This document shows, piece after piece, positions 1 through 9,421 of a DNA stretch of 64,000 nt. The translations under genes were made by a program, and so were the position numbers. How positions within the stretch are numbered: the stretch's first letter is position 1; each line of letters begins with the position of its first letter. The stretch comes from CAWAMD01 sp963783045 (lineage in GTDB: Bacteria > Actinomycetota > Nitriliruptoria > Nitriliruptorales > Nitriliruptoraceae): NCBI GenBank assembly GCA_963783045.1, contig CAWAMD010000002.1, positions 496,001-560,000 on the forward strand, given 5' to 3'. The notes below the pieces were generated by a model that was given only the letters and a program-made list of their open reading frames with translations, ran no database searches and had not been told where the DNA came from.

Positions 1-916
1 GCGGAACCGCAGTGCGCAGCGCGACCCGGAACGGTCGGAGGTCCATCACCGGCCAGCCCGGCCGATGAGCGAGGCCGACGGCCAGGAGCACGCCGAACGC
101 GAGGTCGAGCCGGCGCCGTGAGCTCGAGCGCCCGGATGAGCCGCGGACCGAGCGGGGCGCGGCTCACGATCCGCGTGGCACCGTAGGCGAAGGTGCCCGC
201 GCCGCAGGCCAGCAGGGCCCAGGGGGCCCCCACCGCGGCGATGGGCACGAGCACGGCGAACGCGCCCCACGCCAGCGCCTGGAACAGCAGACGCGTTCGC
301 TGCTCGCCGAGCCGCACCGCCAGGGTGTGCTTGCCGGTCACCTGGTCCGTCGGGATGTCGCGCAGGTTGTTCACGACGAGGATCGCCGTCGTGATCATGC
401 CCACCGGCACGGCCACGAGCACGGCGTACCAGGACCAGGTCTCGTCCTGGACGTACTGCGAGCCGACGGTCGCCACCAGCCCGAAGAAGACGAAGACGAA
501 GACCTCGCCGAGGGCACGGGAGGCGTAGGGCCGGTCCCGCCGCTGTAGCCGAGCGCCGCCAGCATCGCGGCGGCGCCGACGAGGAGCAGCTCCCAGCCCG
601 CCGCCGCGGCCAGGCCGAGACCGGCGAGCCCGGCCACGCCGAGCGCGACAGCCGTCGCACGCTTCATGGCGGCGGGCGGCACCAGGCCGGCGGCGACGGC
701 ACGACGCGGCCCGACGCGACCGGCCGTGTCGATCCCGGCGATCCCGTCGAAGTAGTCGTTCGCGTAGTTGACCGCCACCTGGAGCGCCAGCGAGACGACC
801 AGGGCGGCGACGAACCGCCACGCCACGAACGTGGACGCGACCGCGGTCCCCACCAGGACGGGCGCCACCGCGGCGGGCAACGTCTTCGGCCGTGCGGCCT
901 CGAGCCACACGCTCAT
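1..916 (-). CDS. menA: 1,4-dihydroxy-2-naphthoate polyprenyltransferase MenA, partial and frame-disrupted
   Basis: MenA attaches the polyprenyl tail to 1,4-dihydroxy-2-naphthoate in the membrane during menaquinone synthesis (UbiA family). The protein starts MSVWLEAARPKTLPAAVAPV and carries the first Asp-rich motif NYANDYFDG at about residues 51-59. After YSGG the frame must change near 531-537, where one base seems to be missing, to continue RPYASRALGEVFVFVFFG and the second Asp motif NNLRDIPTDQ. Near 111-116 it must change again, where one base seems extra, to continue ALELTARLDLAFGVLL. The last frame runs off the left edge without a stop. It is divergent from menE, which serves the same pathway. 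The family call is firm. Whether the frame breaks are real or sequencing errors is open. Confidence 0.85.
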
Positions 917-1059
917 GCCCGCGCCACACGGCGTGGGCGTCGCCGCGGACGACCGGCCGGCCGCCGACGGACTGCGGCAGGAGGCATCGAGGGTCCTTCC
1001 CGGGCAGCGTGGGTGGTGCAGCGGACAGCGGCCTACGCTACCAACGCCCGGAGGGACCC

Positions 1060-2244
1060 ATGGAACCTGAGCTCGTCGCGATCCGGCTGCCGCACGCCGA
1101 AAACGTCATCACCGCCGTCGAGCGGGTGTGGTCGTCGGGCGGGGCGGCACTGCCGCTGGATCCCGCGGCTCCCGACGCCGTCGTCGGACGCATCCTGTCG
1201 GCGCTGCGTCCCGCTGCGCTCATCCAGCCACGCCCCGGCAGCGGGACGGCCGTCCGCCGGCTCCCCGGCGCGCAGCCGGTGCCACCCGGAACCGCCTTCG
1301 TCGTGGCGACGTCGGGCACGACCGGCGAGCCGAAGGGGGTGGAGCTGGCCCGGGCGGCCGTCGACCACGCCGTCCGCGCCAGCGTCGAGCGGCTCGGCTG
1401 CGAGCAGGGTGACCGCTGGCTCGCGTGCCTCCCGATGCACCACGTCGCCGGTCTGCTCGTCTGGCTGCGCTCACGGCTGCTCGGCACCGACCCGGTCCTG
1501 CACGACACCTTCAACGTCGACGCGGTGGCCGGCGAGACCCGTGCCCGTCACGTGTCGCTGGTCCCGACGATGCTCGCCCGGCTGCTCGACGCCGGCGCCG
1601 ACCTCTCGCGCTTCGACAGCGTGCTGCTCGGCGGGGCGGCAGCGCCACCGGGGCTCGTCGCCCGCGCCAGGGAGGCGGGCGTCCCCGTCGTCGTGTCCTA
1701 CGGGATGACCGAGACCTGCGGCGGGTGCGTCTACGACGGCGTGCCGCTCGACGGCGTGGAGGTCAACGTCGAGGCCGACGGCCGGATCTGGCTGCGGGGG
1801 GCGGTGCTCATGCGCGGGTACCGCGGGCGGGCCGATCTGACCACCGCCATGATCCACGACGGATGGCTGCGCACGGCGGACGTGGGGCGGATCGACGACG
1901 ACGGCCGGCTCGAGGTGCTCGGCCGGGCCGACGACGTGATCATCACCGGCGGCGAGAACGTGGCGGCGTCCGCCGTGGCACGTCTGCTGCGCCACCATCC
2001 CAAGGTCGCCGACGCGGCCGTCGTCGGCCGGCCCGACGACGAATGGGGTCAGGTCGTCGTCGCCGTCTGCGTCCCCCGGGACCCGGCGGATCCGCCGACC
2101 CTCGCGGAGCTGCGCGCACACGTCGCCGCCTCGATGCCCGCGCATGCCGCACCGAGGGAGCGCTGGCTCGTCGACGCGCTGCCCCGCAACGACATGGGGA
2201 AGCTGTCGGCGACCGCGCTCACGCGGCTCGTCACCGGGGGCTAG
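1060..2244 (+). CDS. menE: o-succinylbenzoate--CoA ligase (MenE-like, ANL superfamily)
   Basis: This is an AMP-forming acyl-CoA ligase of 394 residues, short for the ANL family as is usual for MenE, which activates o-succinylbenzoate in menaquinone synthesis. The P-loop TSGTTGEPKG is at about residues 84-93, the acyl-adenylate motif SYGMTETCGG near 213, GWLRTADVG near 268, and the C-terminal catalytic lysine in PRNDMGKLS near 380. The ATG at 1060 follows a GGAGGG Shine-Dalgarno sequence at 1050-1055; longer upstream readings lack a ribosome site and look non-coding. The position opposite menA supports MenE over a generic fatty acyl ligase. The TAG stop sits in a CTAG palindrome shared with the convergent gene's stop. 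Confidence 0.85.
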   Translation: MEPELVAIRLPHAENVITAVERVWSSGGAALPLDPAAPDAVVGRILSALRPAALIQPRPGSGTAVRRLPGAQPVPPGTAFVVATSGTTGEPKGVELARAAVDHAVRASVERLGCEQGDRWLACLPMHHVAGLLVWLRSRLLGTDPVLHDTFNVDAVAGETRARHVSLVPTMLARLLDAGADLSRFDSVLLGGAAAPPGLVARAREAGVPVVVSYGMTETCGGCVYDGVPLDGVEVNVEADGRIWLRGAVLMRGYRGRADLTTAMIHDGWLRTADVGRIDDDGRLEVLGRADDVIITGGENVAASAVARLLRHHPKVADAAVVGRPDDEWGQVVVAVCVPRDPADPPTLAELRAHVAASMPAHAAPRERWLVDALPRNDMGKLSATALTRLVTGG

Positions 2245-2966
2245 CTGGGGGTCGAGGTGACCTCGACCCCACCGAAGAGCGCGGTGGCGTTCACGTGGAG
2301 GACCGGCGGGTTGCTCGGGGGCGACTGCGGCAGGGGACGCTTGTCGTCGATGCCGCCGAAGAGGGGCAGGCCGCGCAGCTGCACCTGCCACGTCTCGGGG
2401 ACGATCAGCGTGACGCCACCGAACATGGCGAAGGCGTGTACGTGCGCGCCCTCCGCGACGGGCAGTGCCTGCCGCAGATCGAGATCGACACCGCCGAAGA
2501 GCGCCGTCGCGCTGCCCGACTCCAGCGCGTGCGAGGTGATGATCGTGTGGTTGCCGCTGAAGACCGCGATGCGTTCGACGCGGGGATCGTCGACCTGACG
2601 GGTGCCGGTCCCGAACGCGCTCAGGCCGGGACGACGGAAGAGGATGGCAACACCGAGGAGGATCAGCAGCAGCGGCCACGCCGTGCCGAGCCAGTCGTCG
2701 CCGATCACGTCCAGGTTCGCGAGCAGGAAGCCGCCGCCGAGGAACGTGAGGATCCACGGGCCCACCCCGGTGCCGCGGGTGGTCGCCAGACCAGCGACAC
2801 CCGGCAGCAGCAGAACCAGCGGCCAGATCGTGCCGAACACGTCCCCCACGTCGACGGCCGCGAACCGCTCGAGAAGCAGCGCGCCACCGACCAGGACGAG
2901 CACGATCCCGATGAGGATCCGACCCGGGTCGGGCCGCGTCGTTCGACGGACCGCATGCGTGGACAC
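2241..2966 (-). CDS. LiaF-like membrane protein (LiaI/LiaF TM region plus C-terminal beta domain)
   Basis: A 241-residue protein with an N-terminal bundle of about four hydrophobic helices (roughly residues 12-100: RILIGIVLVLVGGALLLERF, then IWPLVLLLPGV, WILTFLGGGFLLANLDVI, AWPLLLILLGVAIL) and a soluble C-terminal half with repeated ALFGGV / AMFGGV / PLFGGI motifs. This layout matches LiaF/DUF2154 cell-envelope-stress proteins and related B-box or PspC-like membrane proteins. The GTG start at 2966 has AGGAGG six bases upstream, which fixes it. Envelope stress sensing is inferred from the family. No LiaRS two-component pair is nearby, but an ECF sigma/anti-sigma pair lies downstream on the other strand. 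Confidence 0.7.
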   Translation of the reverse strand: MSTHAVRRTTRPDPGRILIGIVLVLVGGALLLERFAAVDVGDVFGTIWPLVLLLPGVAGLATTRGTGVGPWILTFLGGGFLLANLDVIGDDWLGTAWPLLLILLGVAILFRRPGLSAFGTGTRQVDDPRVERIAVFSGNHTIITSHALESGSATALFGGVDLDLRQALPVAEGAHVHAFAMFGGVTLIVPETWQVQLRGLPLFGGIDDKRPLPQSPPSNPPVLHVNATALFGGVEVTSTPS

Positions 2967-2999
2967 GATGGCCCTCCTGAGAAGCGCTCGACCAGAATG

Positions 3000-3037
3000 G
3001 TCCGCCCCCTGCTGCCGGGTGGCAAGAGGGGGCGGAC
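3000..3037 (-). terminator. Stem-loop terminator after osmC
   Basis: A perfect 11-bp inverted repeat (GTCCGCCCCCT at 3000-3010 and its complement at 3027-3037) with a 16-base loop lies just past the stop codon of the OsmC gene and upstream of the LiaF-like gene on the same strand. There is no clear T-tract, as is common in high-G+C actinobacteria. It probably separates the two transcription units. Confidence 0.55.
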
Positions 3038-3054
3038 TCCAGCGCGTGGGCCGT

Positions 3055-3483
3055 TCAGCCCTTGATGGAGGTCTCGAGGACGATCTCCGAGACGGCGAGC
3101 GCACGCGAGACCGGGCAGTTCTCCTTCGCCTGCTGCGCGTACTCCTCGAACTGGGAGGCGTCGATCCCCTCGATGTCGCCCTCGGTCGTGAGCTTGATCG
3201 TCGTGATCGTCCAGTCGCCATCGACCTTCTCGATGGTCACGTCGGCCGAGGTGGCGATCTCGCGCACCTCGTGACCGGCGCGCGTGATCACGCCCGAGAG
3301 CGCCATGGAGAAGCAGCCGGCGTGAGCGGCGGCGATGAGCTCCTCGGGGTTGGTTCCCTCGCCCTCCTCGAAGCGGGACGGCACGTCGTACGCGCCCTCC
3401 CAGGCTCCGGCGCCCAGGCGCATCCTGCCCTGTCCCTTGGCGAGGGAGCCCTTCCAGTTGGCCTGCGAGCTGCGTGTCGGCAT
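3055..3483 (-). CDS. OsmC-family organic hydroperoxide peroxidase
   Basis: A 142-residue OsmC/Ohr-type thiol peroxidase that reduces organic hydroperoxides in the cytoplasm. The two redox cysteines are C57 in AAHAGCFSMAL and C123 in ENCPVSRAL, with the usual spacing. The N-terminal WEGAYDVPSRFEEGEGTNPE strand region and the EELIAAAHAGC helix are typical of the OsmC rather than the Ohr branch. It is a single-gene unit followed by a strong stem-loop. The start is an ATG. Confidence 0.9.
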   Translation of the reverse strand: MPTRSSQANWKGSLAKGQGRMRLGAGAWEGAYDVPSRFEEGEGTNPEELIAAAHAGCFSMALSGVITRAGHEVREIATSADVTIEKVDGDWTITTIKLTTEGDIEGIDASQFEEYAQQAKENCPVSRALAVSEIVLETSIKG

Positions 3484-3662
3484 GAGCGTCGTGTCCTTGT
3501 GTGTCGGTCGGTCGGTCTCCCTGCACCGTAATACGCCAGCCGACGCACGATCGTCTCCGATGCAACCGGACGGCCGGTTCGTGCGTCGATCCGGATGACG
3601 ATGCCGGCGCCGACGCCCCGAACGAGGCGGCGCCGACCGGCCCAGGACACGAAAGAACTGCG

Positions 3663-4055
3663 TTGGACGTCGTCTCCCTCCTCGCTGCCGGTCCGCTCGA
3701 CCGGCGGACGTTGCGGATGCAGGTCGCGCGACTCGACCCTGACGGCCGCAACCGGCTCATCGACTCGCTCGTGGACCGCTGCGCCGGGCGGCTCACGCTC
3801 GCCGCCGGGCGTGGCGGCCCGCCCCCCGACCAGCATCTGGCCGAGCTCCGGCGGTCGTGGCTGCGACGGGTGCGGCGGGGCGCGATCGCCGACCGTGGCG
3901 TCGAGATCGACCGCGCGATCGCGTGTGTCGACGGCCGGCTGACCGTGGGGGGCTCCACCCGGTCGTCCGCAGGCCGGCGTGCGGACACCCAGCTCGCCGT
4001 GGACCTGCTCTCGCTCGACCGGGCGCTCGCACACGCCGTGCGTCTGCCCCGCTGA
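3663..4055 (+). CDS. Hypothetical protein
   Basis: An open frame of about 130 codons with coding-like G/C third positions. It starts most plausibly at a TTG (LDVVSLLAAGPLDRR...) because no ATG or GTG gives a sensible start. The product is rich in Arg, Leu and Asp, has no signal peptide or membrane segment, and matches no family I recognise. It precedes the ECF sigma gene by about 130 bases. It could be a small helical protein or a spurious frame. Confidence 0.4.
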   Translation: MDVVSLLAAGPLDRRTLRMQVARLDPDGRNRLIDSLVDRCAGRLTLAAGRGGPPPDQHLAELRRSWLRRVRRGAIADRGVEIDRAIACVDGRLTVGGSTRSSAGRRADTQLAVDLLSLDRALAHAVRLPR

Positions 4056-4183
4056 CCCGCCCCGTCCGTTCGGCGGCCCCGCCACGCCAAACCTCCCTCC
4101 TCGGTTCTGCGAACCACTCCACACACCGGGCACGCAGGCAACGCGCCCGTGGTGTGGAACGATCCACCCGGCAAGGAGGGAGC

Positions 4184-4786
4184 ATGCCCGCCCGCGACCG
4201 ACCGCTCCGTGCGGTCCCGGACGACGGCGCGCCGAGCGCCGCCCCGTCCGACGACGAGCTGTTGACGCGCGTCGCACGCGGCGACCGCGACGCGTTCTCC
4301 GTCCTCTACGACCGCCTGGCGGGCATCGTGATGGGCGTGGTCCGCCGGGTGGTGCGCGATCCCGCCCAGTCCGAGGAGGTTGCCCAGGAGGTGCTGGTCG
4401 AGGTCTGGCGCACCGCCGGGCGCTTCGACCCCCACCGCGGCAGCGCCCGGACCTGGGTCATCACCATGGCGCATCGGCGGGCCATCGACCGGGTGCGCAG
4501 CGAGCAGGCCGCCCGGGACCGGACCGAACGGGTCGGGCACCGCCACCGCGACCGCGCGCACGACAGCGTGGCCGAACAGGTCCAGACACGCTTCGAGCAC
4601 GAACAGGTTCGGGAGGCGCTCGACGCGCTCACCCCGCTGCAACGAGAGGCCGTGGACCTCGCCTACTACAACGGCCTCACGTACCGTGAGGTGGCCGAGC
4701 TCCTCGACGTGCCCCTCGGCACCATCAAGACACGCATGCGTGACGGACTCATCCGTCTCCGCGACGCCATGGGGGTGCAAGCATGA
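4184..4786 (+). CDS. ECF RNA polymerase sigma factor (SigK-like)
   Basis: A 200-residue group 4 sigma factor. Region 2 spans about residues 35-105 (FSVLYDRLAGIVMGVVRRVV, EEVAQEVLVEVWRTAGRF, WVITMAHRRAIDRVRS) and region 4 about 140-195 (ALDALTPLQREAVDLAYYNG, TYREVAELLDVPLGTIKTRM). It resembles actinobacterial SigK. The ATG at 4184 follows AAGGAGGG. It overlaps the next gene by 4 bp (ATGA), so sigma and anti-sigma are translationally coupled. The RskA-type partner downstream supports the SigK-like class and implies release by regulated proteolysis. Confidence 0.88.
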   Translation: MPARDRPLRAVPDDGAPSAAPSDDELLTRVARGDRDAFSVLYDRLAGIVMGVVRRVVRDPAQSEEVAQEVLVEVWRTAGRFDPHRGSARTWVITMAHRRAIDRVRSEQAARDRTERVGHRHRDRAHDSVAEQVQTRFEHEQVREALDALTPLQREAVDLAYYNGLTYREVAELLDVPLGTIKTRMRDGLIRLRDAMGVQA

Positions 4787-5532
4787 GCCCCGACATCCAC
4801 GTACTGACCGGCGCCTACGCTGCCGACGCGCTCGACGACGACGAGCGCGACATGTTCGAGCAGCACCTCGCCGTCTGTGACGCCTGCGCCCGCGAGGTCG
4901 CCGAGCTCCAGGCCACGACCGCCCGGCTCGCCGCCGGCGTCGCGCAGGAGCCGCCGTCCGGTATGAAGGACGCGGTCATGGCCCGCATCGACGAGGTGCG
5001 CCAGGACCCGCCGCCGGTGTCGCGGGAGCCCGTCCGGCGCCCGTCCCGGCCCTGGGCGACGCGGATCGTCGCCGCCGCCGCGGCCGTGCTCCTCCTCGCG
5101 GTCGTCGGCCTCGCCGCCACGGTCGCGCGGCTCGACGGCCGGCTCGACGCGCTCCAGGACCACGACCAGCAGGTGGCCCAGGTGCTCGCCGCCCCCGACG
5201 CAGACGTGGTCGGCGGCACCAGCAACGCCGTGGTCCCCCGTGACGCGACCGCACGGGCCGTCGTGTCGCGCCGTCTCGGCCAGGCGGTGTTCCTGGCGAG
5301 CTCGCTGCCGCCCGCCGGCGACGAGCGGACCTACGAGCTCTGGCTCATCGGCGCCGACGGCGCCGCCCCGGCCGGCCTGTTCGACGCCGGCGCGGACGGG
5401 CAGGTCACCCAGGTCCTGAGCGGGGACCTGCGCACGGCCGTCGCGATCGGGGTGACCCTGGAGCCTGCTGGTGGCTCGTCGCAGCCGACGAGCGACCCGA
5501 TCATCGTGCTGGACCTCCCCGCCGGGACCTGA
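4783..5532 (+). CDS. RskA-type anti-sigma factor
   Basis: A 249-residue single-pass membrane anti-sigma factor. The N-terminal zinc-binding anti-sigma domain has H28, C32 and C35 in FEQHLAVCDAC. A transmembrane helix follows at about residues 87-107 (TRIVAAAAAVLLLAVVGLAA). The extracytoplasmic part (VSRRLGQAVFLASSLPPAGD, YELWLIGADGAAPAGLFDAG) is the RskA C-terminal domain. By analogy it holds the SigK-like factor at the membrane until cleaved. It is coupled to the sigma gene through an ATGA overlap. Confidence 0.88.
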   Translation: MSPDIHVLTGAYAADALDDDERDMFEQHLAVCDACAREVAELQATTARLAAGVAQEPPSGMKDAVMARIDEVRQDPPPVSREPVRRPSRPWATRIVAAAAAVLLLAVVGLAATVARLDGRLDALQDHDQQVAQVLAAPDADVVGGTSNAVVPRDATARAVVSRRLGQAVFLASSLPPAGDERTYELWLIGADGAAPAGLFDAGADGQVTQVLSGDLRTAVAIGVTLEPAGGSSQPTSDPIIVLDLPAGT

Positions 5533-5562
5533 CGAGCCAGGTCGTGGCGGGTCGGCCCCCGC

Positions 5563-6798
5563 TCAGCGCGGCAGGCCGGCGTAGGAGTGGAGCCCGACCA
5601 CCATCAGGTTCACGACGTAGTAGGTGAACATGAGGACGGCGAAGGCGCCGATCCCGAACCACGCGGCCTTGCGCCCCCGCATCCCGTGGGTGGCGCGGGC
5701 GTGCAGGTAGCCGGCGTAGGCCACCCAGGTCAGGAACGCCGAGGTCTCCTTCGGGTCCCAGCCCCAGTAGCGGCCCCATGACTGCTCGGCCCAGATGGCG
5801 CCGGCGATGACCGCGAAGGTCCAGACCGGGAAGCCGAAGGCGGTGGTGCGGTAGGCCAGGGAGTCGAGGGTGGCGGCCGACGGGAGGCTCGGCAGGAACC
5901 ACCACGCGATCGTGACGGCCGCGATGGCGACGAGCGGCATCGAGATGGTCGCGCTCGGCCGCTGGAAGACGAGGGAGAACACGGCGGCGACCAACGCCGT
6001 CCACGCCGCGATCTTCACCGGGAAGTGGACGGTCCGCCCTCCGAGGTCGATGCGCTGCGCGATCGCGCGCCGCAGCGCCCGGGCGTACGCGGCCGAGTCG
6101 TCGGCCTCGGGCTCATCCGTGAACGCCGGGTCGGGCGAGGTGTGCTCGGGGACGGCGTCCTCCACGACGTCGCCCCGGTCCTCGTCGACGGTGGAGCCTG
6201 CGTAGGCAGCGCCGACGGTGGAGCCCTGGGCCCGCTCGGTCTGCCACTCGGCCACGCGGCGCTCGGCGGCGTCCCGCATCAGGTACAGCGCGGTGAAGAC
6301 GAAGGCGACGGTGAAGATGCCGGCCGCCAGGACGATGGCGGTGACGTGGATCGCGCGCCACCAGGAGTCGAGGATCGGCATCAGCGGACCCGGTGCCGTG
6401 TACAGGAACGTCGAGAGGCCGAGGGTGAGCAGCGTGCCGAGCAGGACGAAGCCCATGACCTCGGGCTTCTTCATCCGCCACTGGAAGACGACGAGGCTGC
6501 CGACGACCGCGATCAGCGCCATCAGCGACGAGAACTCGAACATGTTGCCGAGCGGCATGCGACCGGCCGCCAGCGAACGGGTGACGATGTGCGCGACGTG
6601 GGCGCCCACGCCGAGGACGGCGAGACCGGTCGCGAGGCGCAGCGCGCGCCGACCGGAACGCGAGCGCTCCCCTGCCTTGCGGTCGACCTTCGTGAACGCC
6701 ATGGCGTACAGGTAGGCGCCCATCGCCGACACGTACAGCAGGAACGTCACGGGGGAGAACAGGATCTTGCTGATCTCGCCGAGCTGGGTCTGGCTCAT
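5563..6798 (-). CDS. ccsB: Cytochrome c biogenesis protein, CcsA/ResC family
   Basis: A 411-residue polytopic membrane protein of System II cytochrome c maturation, which with ResB carries haem across the membrane and ligates it to apocytochromes. The tryptophan-rich haem-handling motif WGRYWGWDPKET lies near residue 345, followed by FLTWVAYAGYLHARAT. About eight membrane helices are visible, with an acidic cytoplasmic loop in the middle (about residues 190-225). The start codon overlaps the resB stop by 4 bp (ATGA). It is needed for the c-type cytochrome encoded at 11-12 kb. Actinobacterial annotations usually name it ccsB. Confidence 0.9.
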   Translation of the reverse strand: MSQTQLGEISKILFSPVTFLLYVSAMGAYLYAMAFTKVDRKAGERSRSGRRALRLATGLAVLGVGAHVAHIVTRSLAAGRMPLGNMFEFSSLMALIAVVGSLVVFQWRMKKPEVMGFVLLGTLLTLGLSTFLYTAPGPLMPILDSWWRAIHVTAIVLAAGIFTVAFVFTALYLMRDAAERRVAEWQTERAQGSTVGAAYAGSTVDEDRGDVVEDAVPEHTSPDPAFTDEPEADDSAAYARALRRAIAQRIDLGGRTVHFPVKIAAWTALVAAVFSLVFQRPSATISMPLVAIAAVTIAWWFLPSLPSAATLDSLAYRTTAFGFPVWTFAVIAGAIWAEQSWGRYWGWDPKETSAFLTWVAYAGYLHARATHGMRGRKAAWFGIGAFAVLMFTYYVVNLMVVGLHSYAGLPR

Positions 6799-8478
6799 CG
6801 GTGCACCACCTCGGTGGTCGAGGGTTCTCCCGGCCCGGTCCGGGCCGGTGGGCGGGTGGGCCCGTCGTCGGTGGGCTGCCCGTCGAGGACGTCCGTGAGG
6901 CCGGCGAGCAGGCCGGCGTGCTCGGACTCGAACGCCTGCGGCCGCTGGAAGGCACGGCCTGCGACGGTGACGACGGTCCGGCCGGTTTCGGCGTCGACCG
7001 CTGCGGTGACCCACAGACGGCGACGGTAAGCGTACAGGGCGGGTAGGAGGCCGAGCAGCACGAGCCCGGCGCCCAGCAGCAGGAAGGGGATGGTGGGCTG
7101 GCGGCTGACCTGGAAGCCCACCCAGCGCCGCAGCTCGGGGAAGGTCACGACGACGCCGTCACCGAGGTCGTAGCCCTGCCCCACCCGCACGGCGCCGGCG
7201 CCCTTGGACTCGAGGAAGGTCGTGTCGAGTTTGTTGACGTTCTGGCTCACCTCGGGCTGCAGGTCGCCGCGGTACTCCTCGAATCCGAGGAGCGGTGCGT
7301 CGGCCCACGGTGCGCCGGTCAGCTGCGGCTTGCCGTCCCGCTCCGGCGCGTACGGCCACAGGTAGACGTCGAGACCGATGTCGGGGTCGGCCGAGGGCGC
7401 CTTCACCGCGCCCTGGTAGTACGGGCCGTCCTTGCTCGTCTGCATGGTGATGAAGCCGTCGTGGACGACCTTGCCGTGGTCGGTCACGACGACCCGGGCG
7501 GCGTAGCCCCAGTCGAGCTGGTGGATCTTCATCCCGTCGACGTTCATCGGGTCGTTGCCGCCCACGGTGTCCTGGTGCGTCGTGCCGTCGGGCTCGGTGA
7601 CGGTGACGTGGGACAGGAACAACTTCGGCTGGCCGGCGAACCGCAGGCTGCGCTCCCAGGCGATGTCGAACTTGTCGAGGGTCAGCCCGAAGCCCGGATG
7701 GTCGCTCGGCTGCCACCACCGGCCGGGCTGGTAGGTCCAGTAGCTGATCGGGCCGTCGGTCCAGGACTGGCCCTCGACGACGCCGATCTGCCCCTTGAAG
7801 CCGAGCAGCTGGCCCATGATGACGGCGACGAGCAGCACGTAGAAGGCCGTGTGGAAGACGAGGCTGCCGCCCTCGCGGAGCAGGTGCCCCTTCTCGGCGG
7901 CCACCTGCGGCTCGCGGTCGGCGTCGAGGGACGGATCGCGCAGCCGCCAGTGCTTGCGGGCGAGGTGGGCGCGTGCGCGGCTCAGTGCCTGGTCGGGCGT
8001 GAGGTCGGTGGCGAGACGTTCCGACCTCGGGCTGCCGGTCCACGTGACGGCTACGCGGCGGCCGGGTGTGCCGCAGGATCCGCCACCAGGCGCGGTAGCG
8101 CGGGATGAGGCACGCGGTCAGGCTGATGAACAGCAGCATGAGCAGCGCCATGAACAGCGGCGAGCCGAAGACGTCGTAGCCGCCGAAGACGTCGATGATC
8201 TTCGACACGACGACGCCCGGGCCGGCGGTGCCGGCACGCCACCGACCCACGGTCGCCGGGACGTTCGGCTCCTGTGGCACGGCCGTCGCGAGCAGGGTGA
8301 GCGTGGCGAGGCCGGCCAGCAGGTACAGCGCGGTCCGCATGCGGCTCAGCCAGCGCCACCCCATGAGCAGCGACTGGCGCACGAACGCACCGGGCCCCTG
8401 CTGGTGCGGCGGGGTGGGCGAGGCCGGCCGGACGGCGGGATTCGCCTCCGGCGGGTCGAAGGAGTCGTAGCGGGTCAC
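6795..8478 (-). CDS. resB: Cytochrome c biogenesis protein ResB, frame-disrupted
   Basis: ResB is the partner of the CcsA-type haem ligase. The N-terminal part (RMRTALYLLAGLATLTLLAT, VPQEPNVPATVGRWRAG, SPLFMALLMLLFISLTACLI) and C-terminal part (FHTAFYVLLVAVIMGQLLGF, the large extracytoplasmic domain, FLLLGAGLVLLGLLPALYAY) are both typical. They lie in different frames. One extra base in the C-run near 8029-8032 breaks the reading after HVDRQP, and the span of 1,684 bases is not a multiple of three. Removing one C restores RQPRSERLATDLTPDQALS. The GTG start at 8478 has a GGGTGG site upstream. An intact gene is expected because cytochrome c genes follow, so a sequencing error is likely. Confidence 0.82.
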
Positions 8479-8557
8479 GAGGGCACCACCCTACCCGCGG
8501 CCGGCACACGCCCGTCCCCGGCGCCGACCCAACGGCGGGTATCGCGACGGCGGCGCA

Positions 8558-9313
8558 TCAGATCGGCGGCGTGAAGTCGCGGATCAGCGGTCGCAGGAGC
8601 CCGATGAACTGGTCCCAGACCCCGGTCGCGATGGCCAGTCCGACCAGGACCAGCAGCCCCCCGCCGGCGATCTGCAGCGTCCGCGCGTTGCGCTTGAGCA
8701 GGTCCAGGGCACCTGCCATCCGCTTGAAGAGAAGCCCCACGACGATGAAGGGGACGCCGATGCCGAGGGCGAACACGAACCCGAGGACGCCACCGCGCCA
8801 GGAGATCTGTCCGGGCGGCAGGGCCATCGACAGCGTCAGGATGGCACCGAGCGCGGGACCGACGCAGGGAGTCCACCCGACGCCGAAGACGAACCCCAGG
8901 AGCGGGGCGGTCGCCACGCCGCCCGTCGGGGCCCGGTGGCTGAACCGGTACTCGCGCATCAACGTCCCGCGTGCCATCAGCAGCCCGAGAACAGCCACCA
9001 CGGCCCCCATCACGATCCGGGCCACGATGCTGGTCTGCAGGAACGTCAGCGCACCGATGGCCACGCCGAGCATCGTGAACGGAATCGCGAACCCCACGAC
9101 GAACAGCACGGAGCCGATCAGGACCCGCCCCTTGCCGGCGGCCCCCGCCTCGGCGATCTCCTCGCCCGACAGCCCGGTCATGTAGGAGAGGTAGCCGGGC
9201 ACGAGCGGGACGACGCAGGGGCTGGCGAACGAGATGATGCCGGCCACGAACGAGACCAGGACGGCGAGCAGCAGGTTGGCGTCGCTGATGATCGAGATGA
9301 CGTGCTGGACCAT
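8558..9313 (-). CDS. ccdA: Cytochrome c biogenesis transmembrane protein CcdA
   Basis: A 251-residue, six-helix membrane protein that passes reducing equivalents from cytoplasmic thioredoxin to the outer face, for haem ligation to apocytochromes. The two redox cysteines are C33 in ASPCVVPLVPG and one in WTPCVGPALG near residue 158. The ATG at 9313 has AGGAAG six bases upstream, while a longer reading adds an unlikely basic leader. It lies between the TlpA-like thioredoxin gene and resB, completing the System II set. Confidence 0.92.
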   Translation of the reverse strand: MVQHVISIISDANLLLAVLVSFVAGIISFASPCVVPLVPGYLSYMTGLSGEEIAEAGAAGKGRVLIGSVLFVVGFAIPFTMLGVAIGALTFLQTSIVARIVMGAVVAVLGLLMARGTLMREYRFSHRAPTGGVATAPLLGFVFGVGWTPCVGPALGAILTLSMALPPGQISWRGGVLGFVFALGIGVPFIVVGLLFKRMAGALDLLKRNARTLQIAGGGLLVLVGLAIATGVWDQFIGLLRPLIRDFTPPI

Positions 9314-9421
9314 GGAGGGCTTCCTGGTCGGTGCCGATGACGGTGCGCGCAGCCCCGGGACGGGCATGGGTGGTGCCGTGCCAGTAACGCACGAGGTGGC
9401 CGCAGGTTTCCCGCTGCGCGG

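Noticed and set aside
2705..4780. A 691-codon minus-strand open frame
   Set aside because: It is antisense to the sigma factor gene and out of frame with OsmC and the LiaF-like gene; the composition is that of a shadow frame.
9314..9367. Longer CcdA starting at 9367
   Set aside because: It adds a basic, proline-rich leader with no ribosome site; the ATG at 9313 has AGGAAG and starts right before the first helix.
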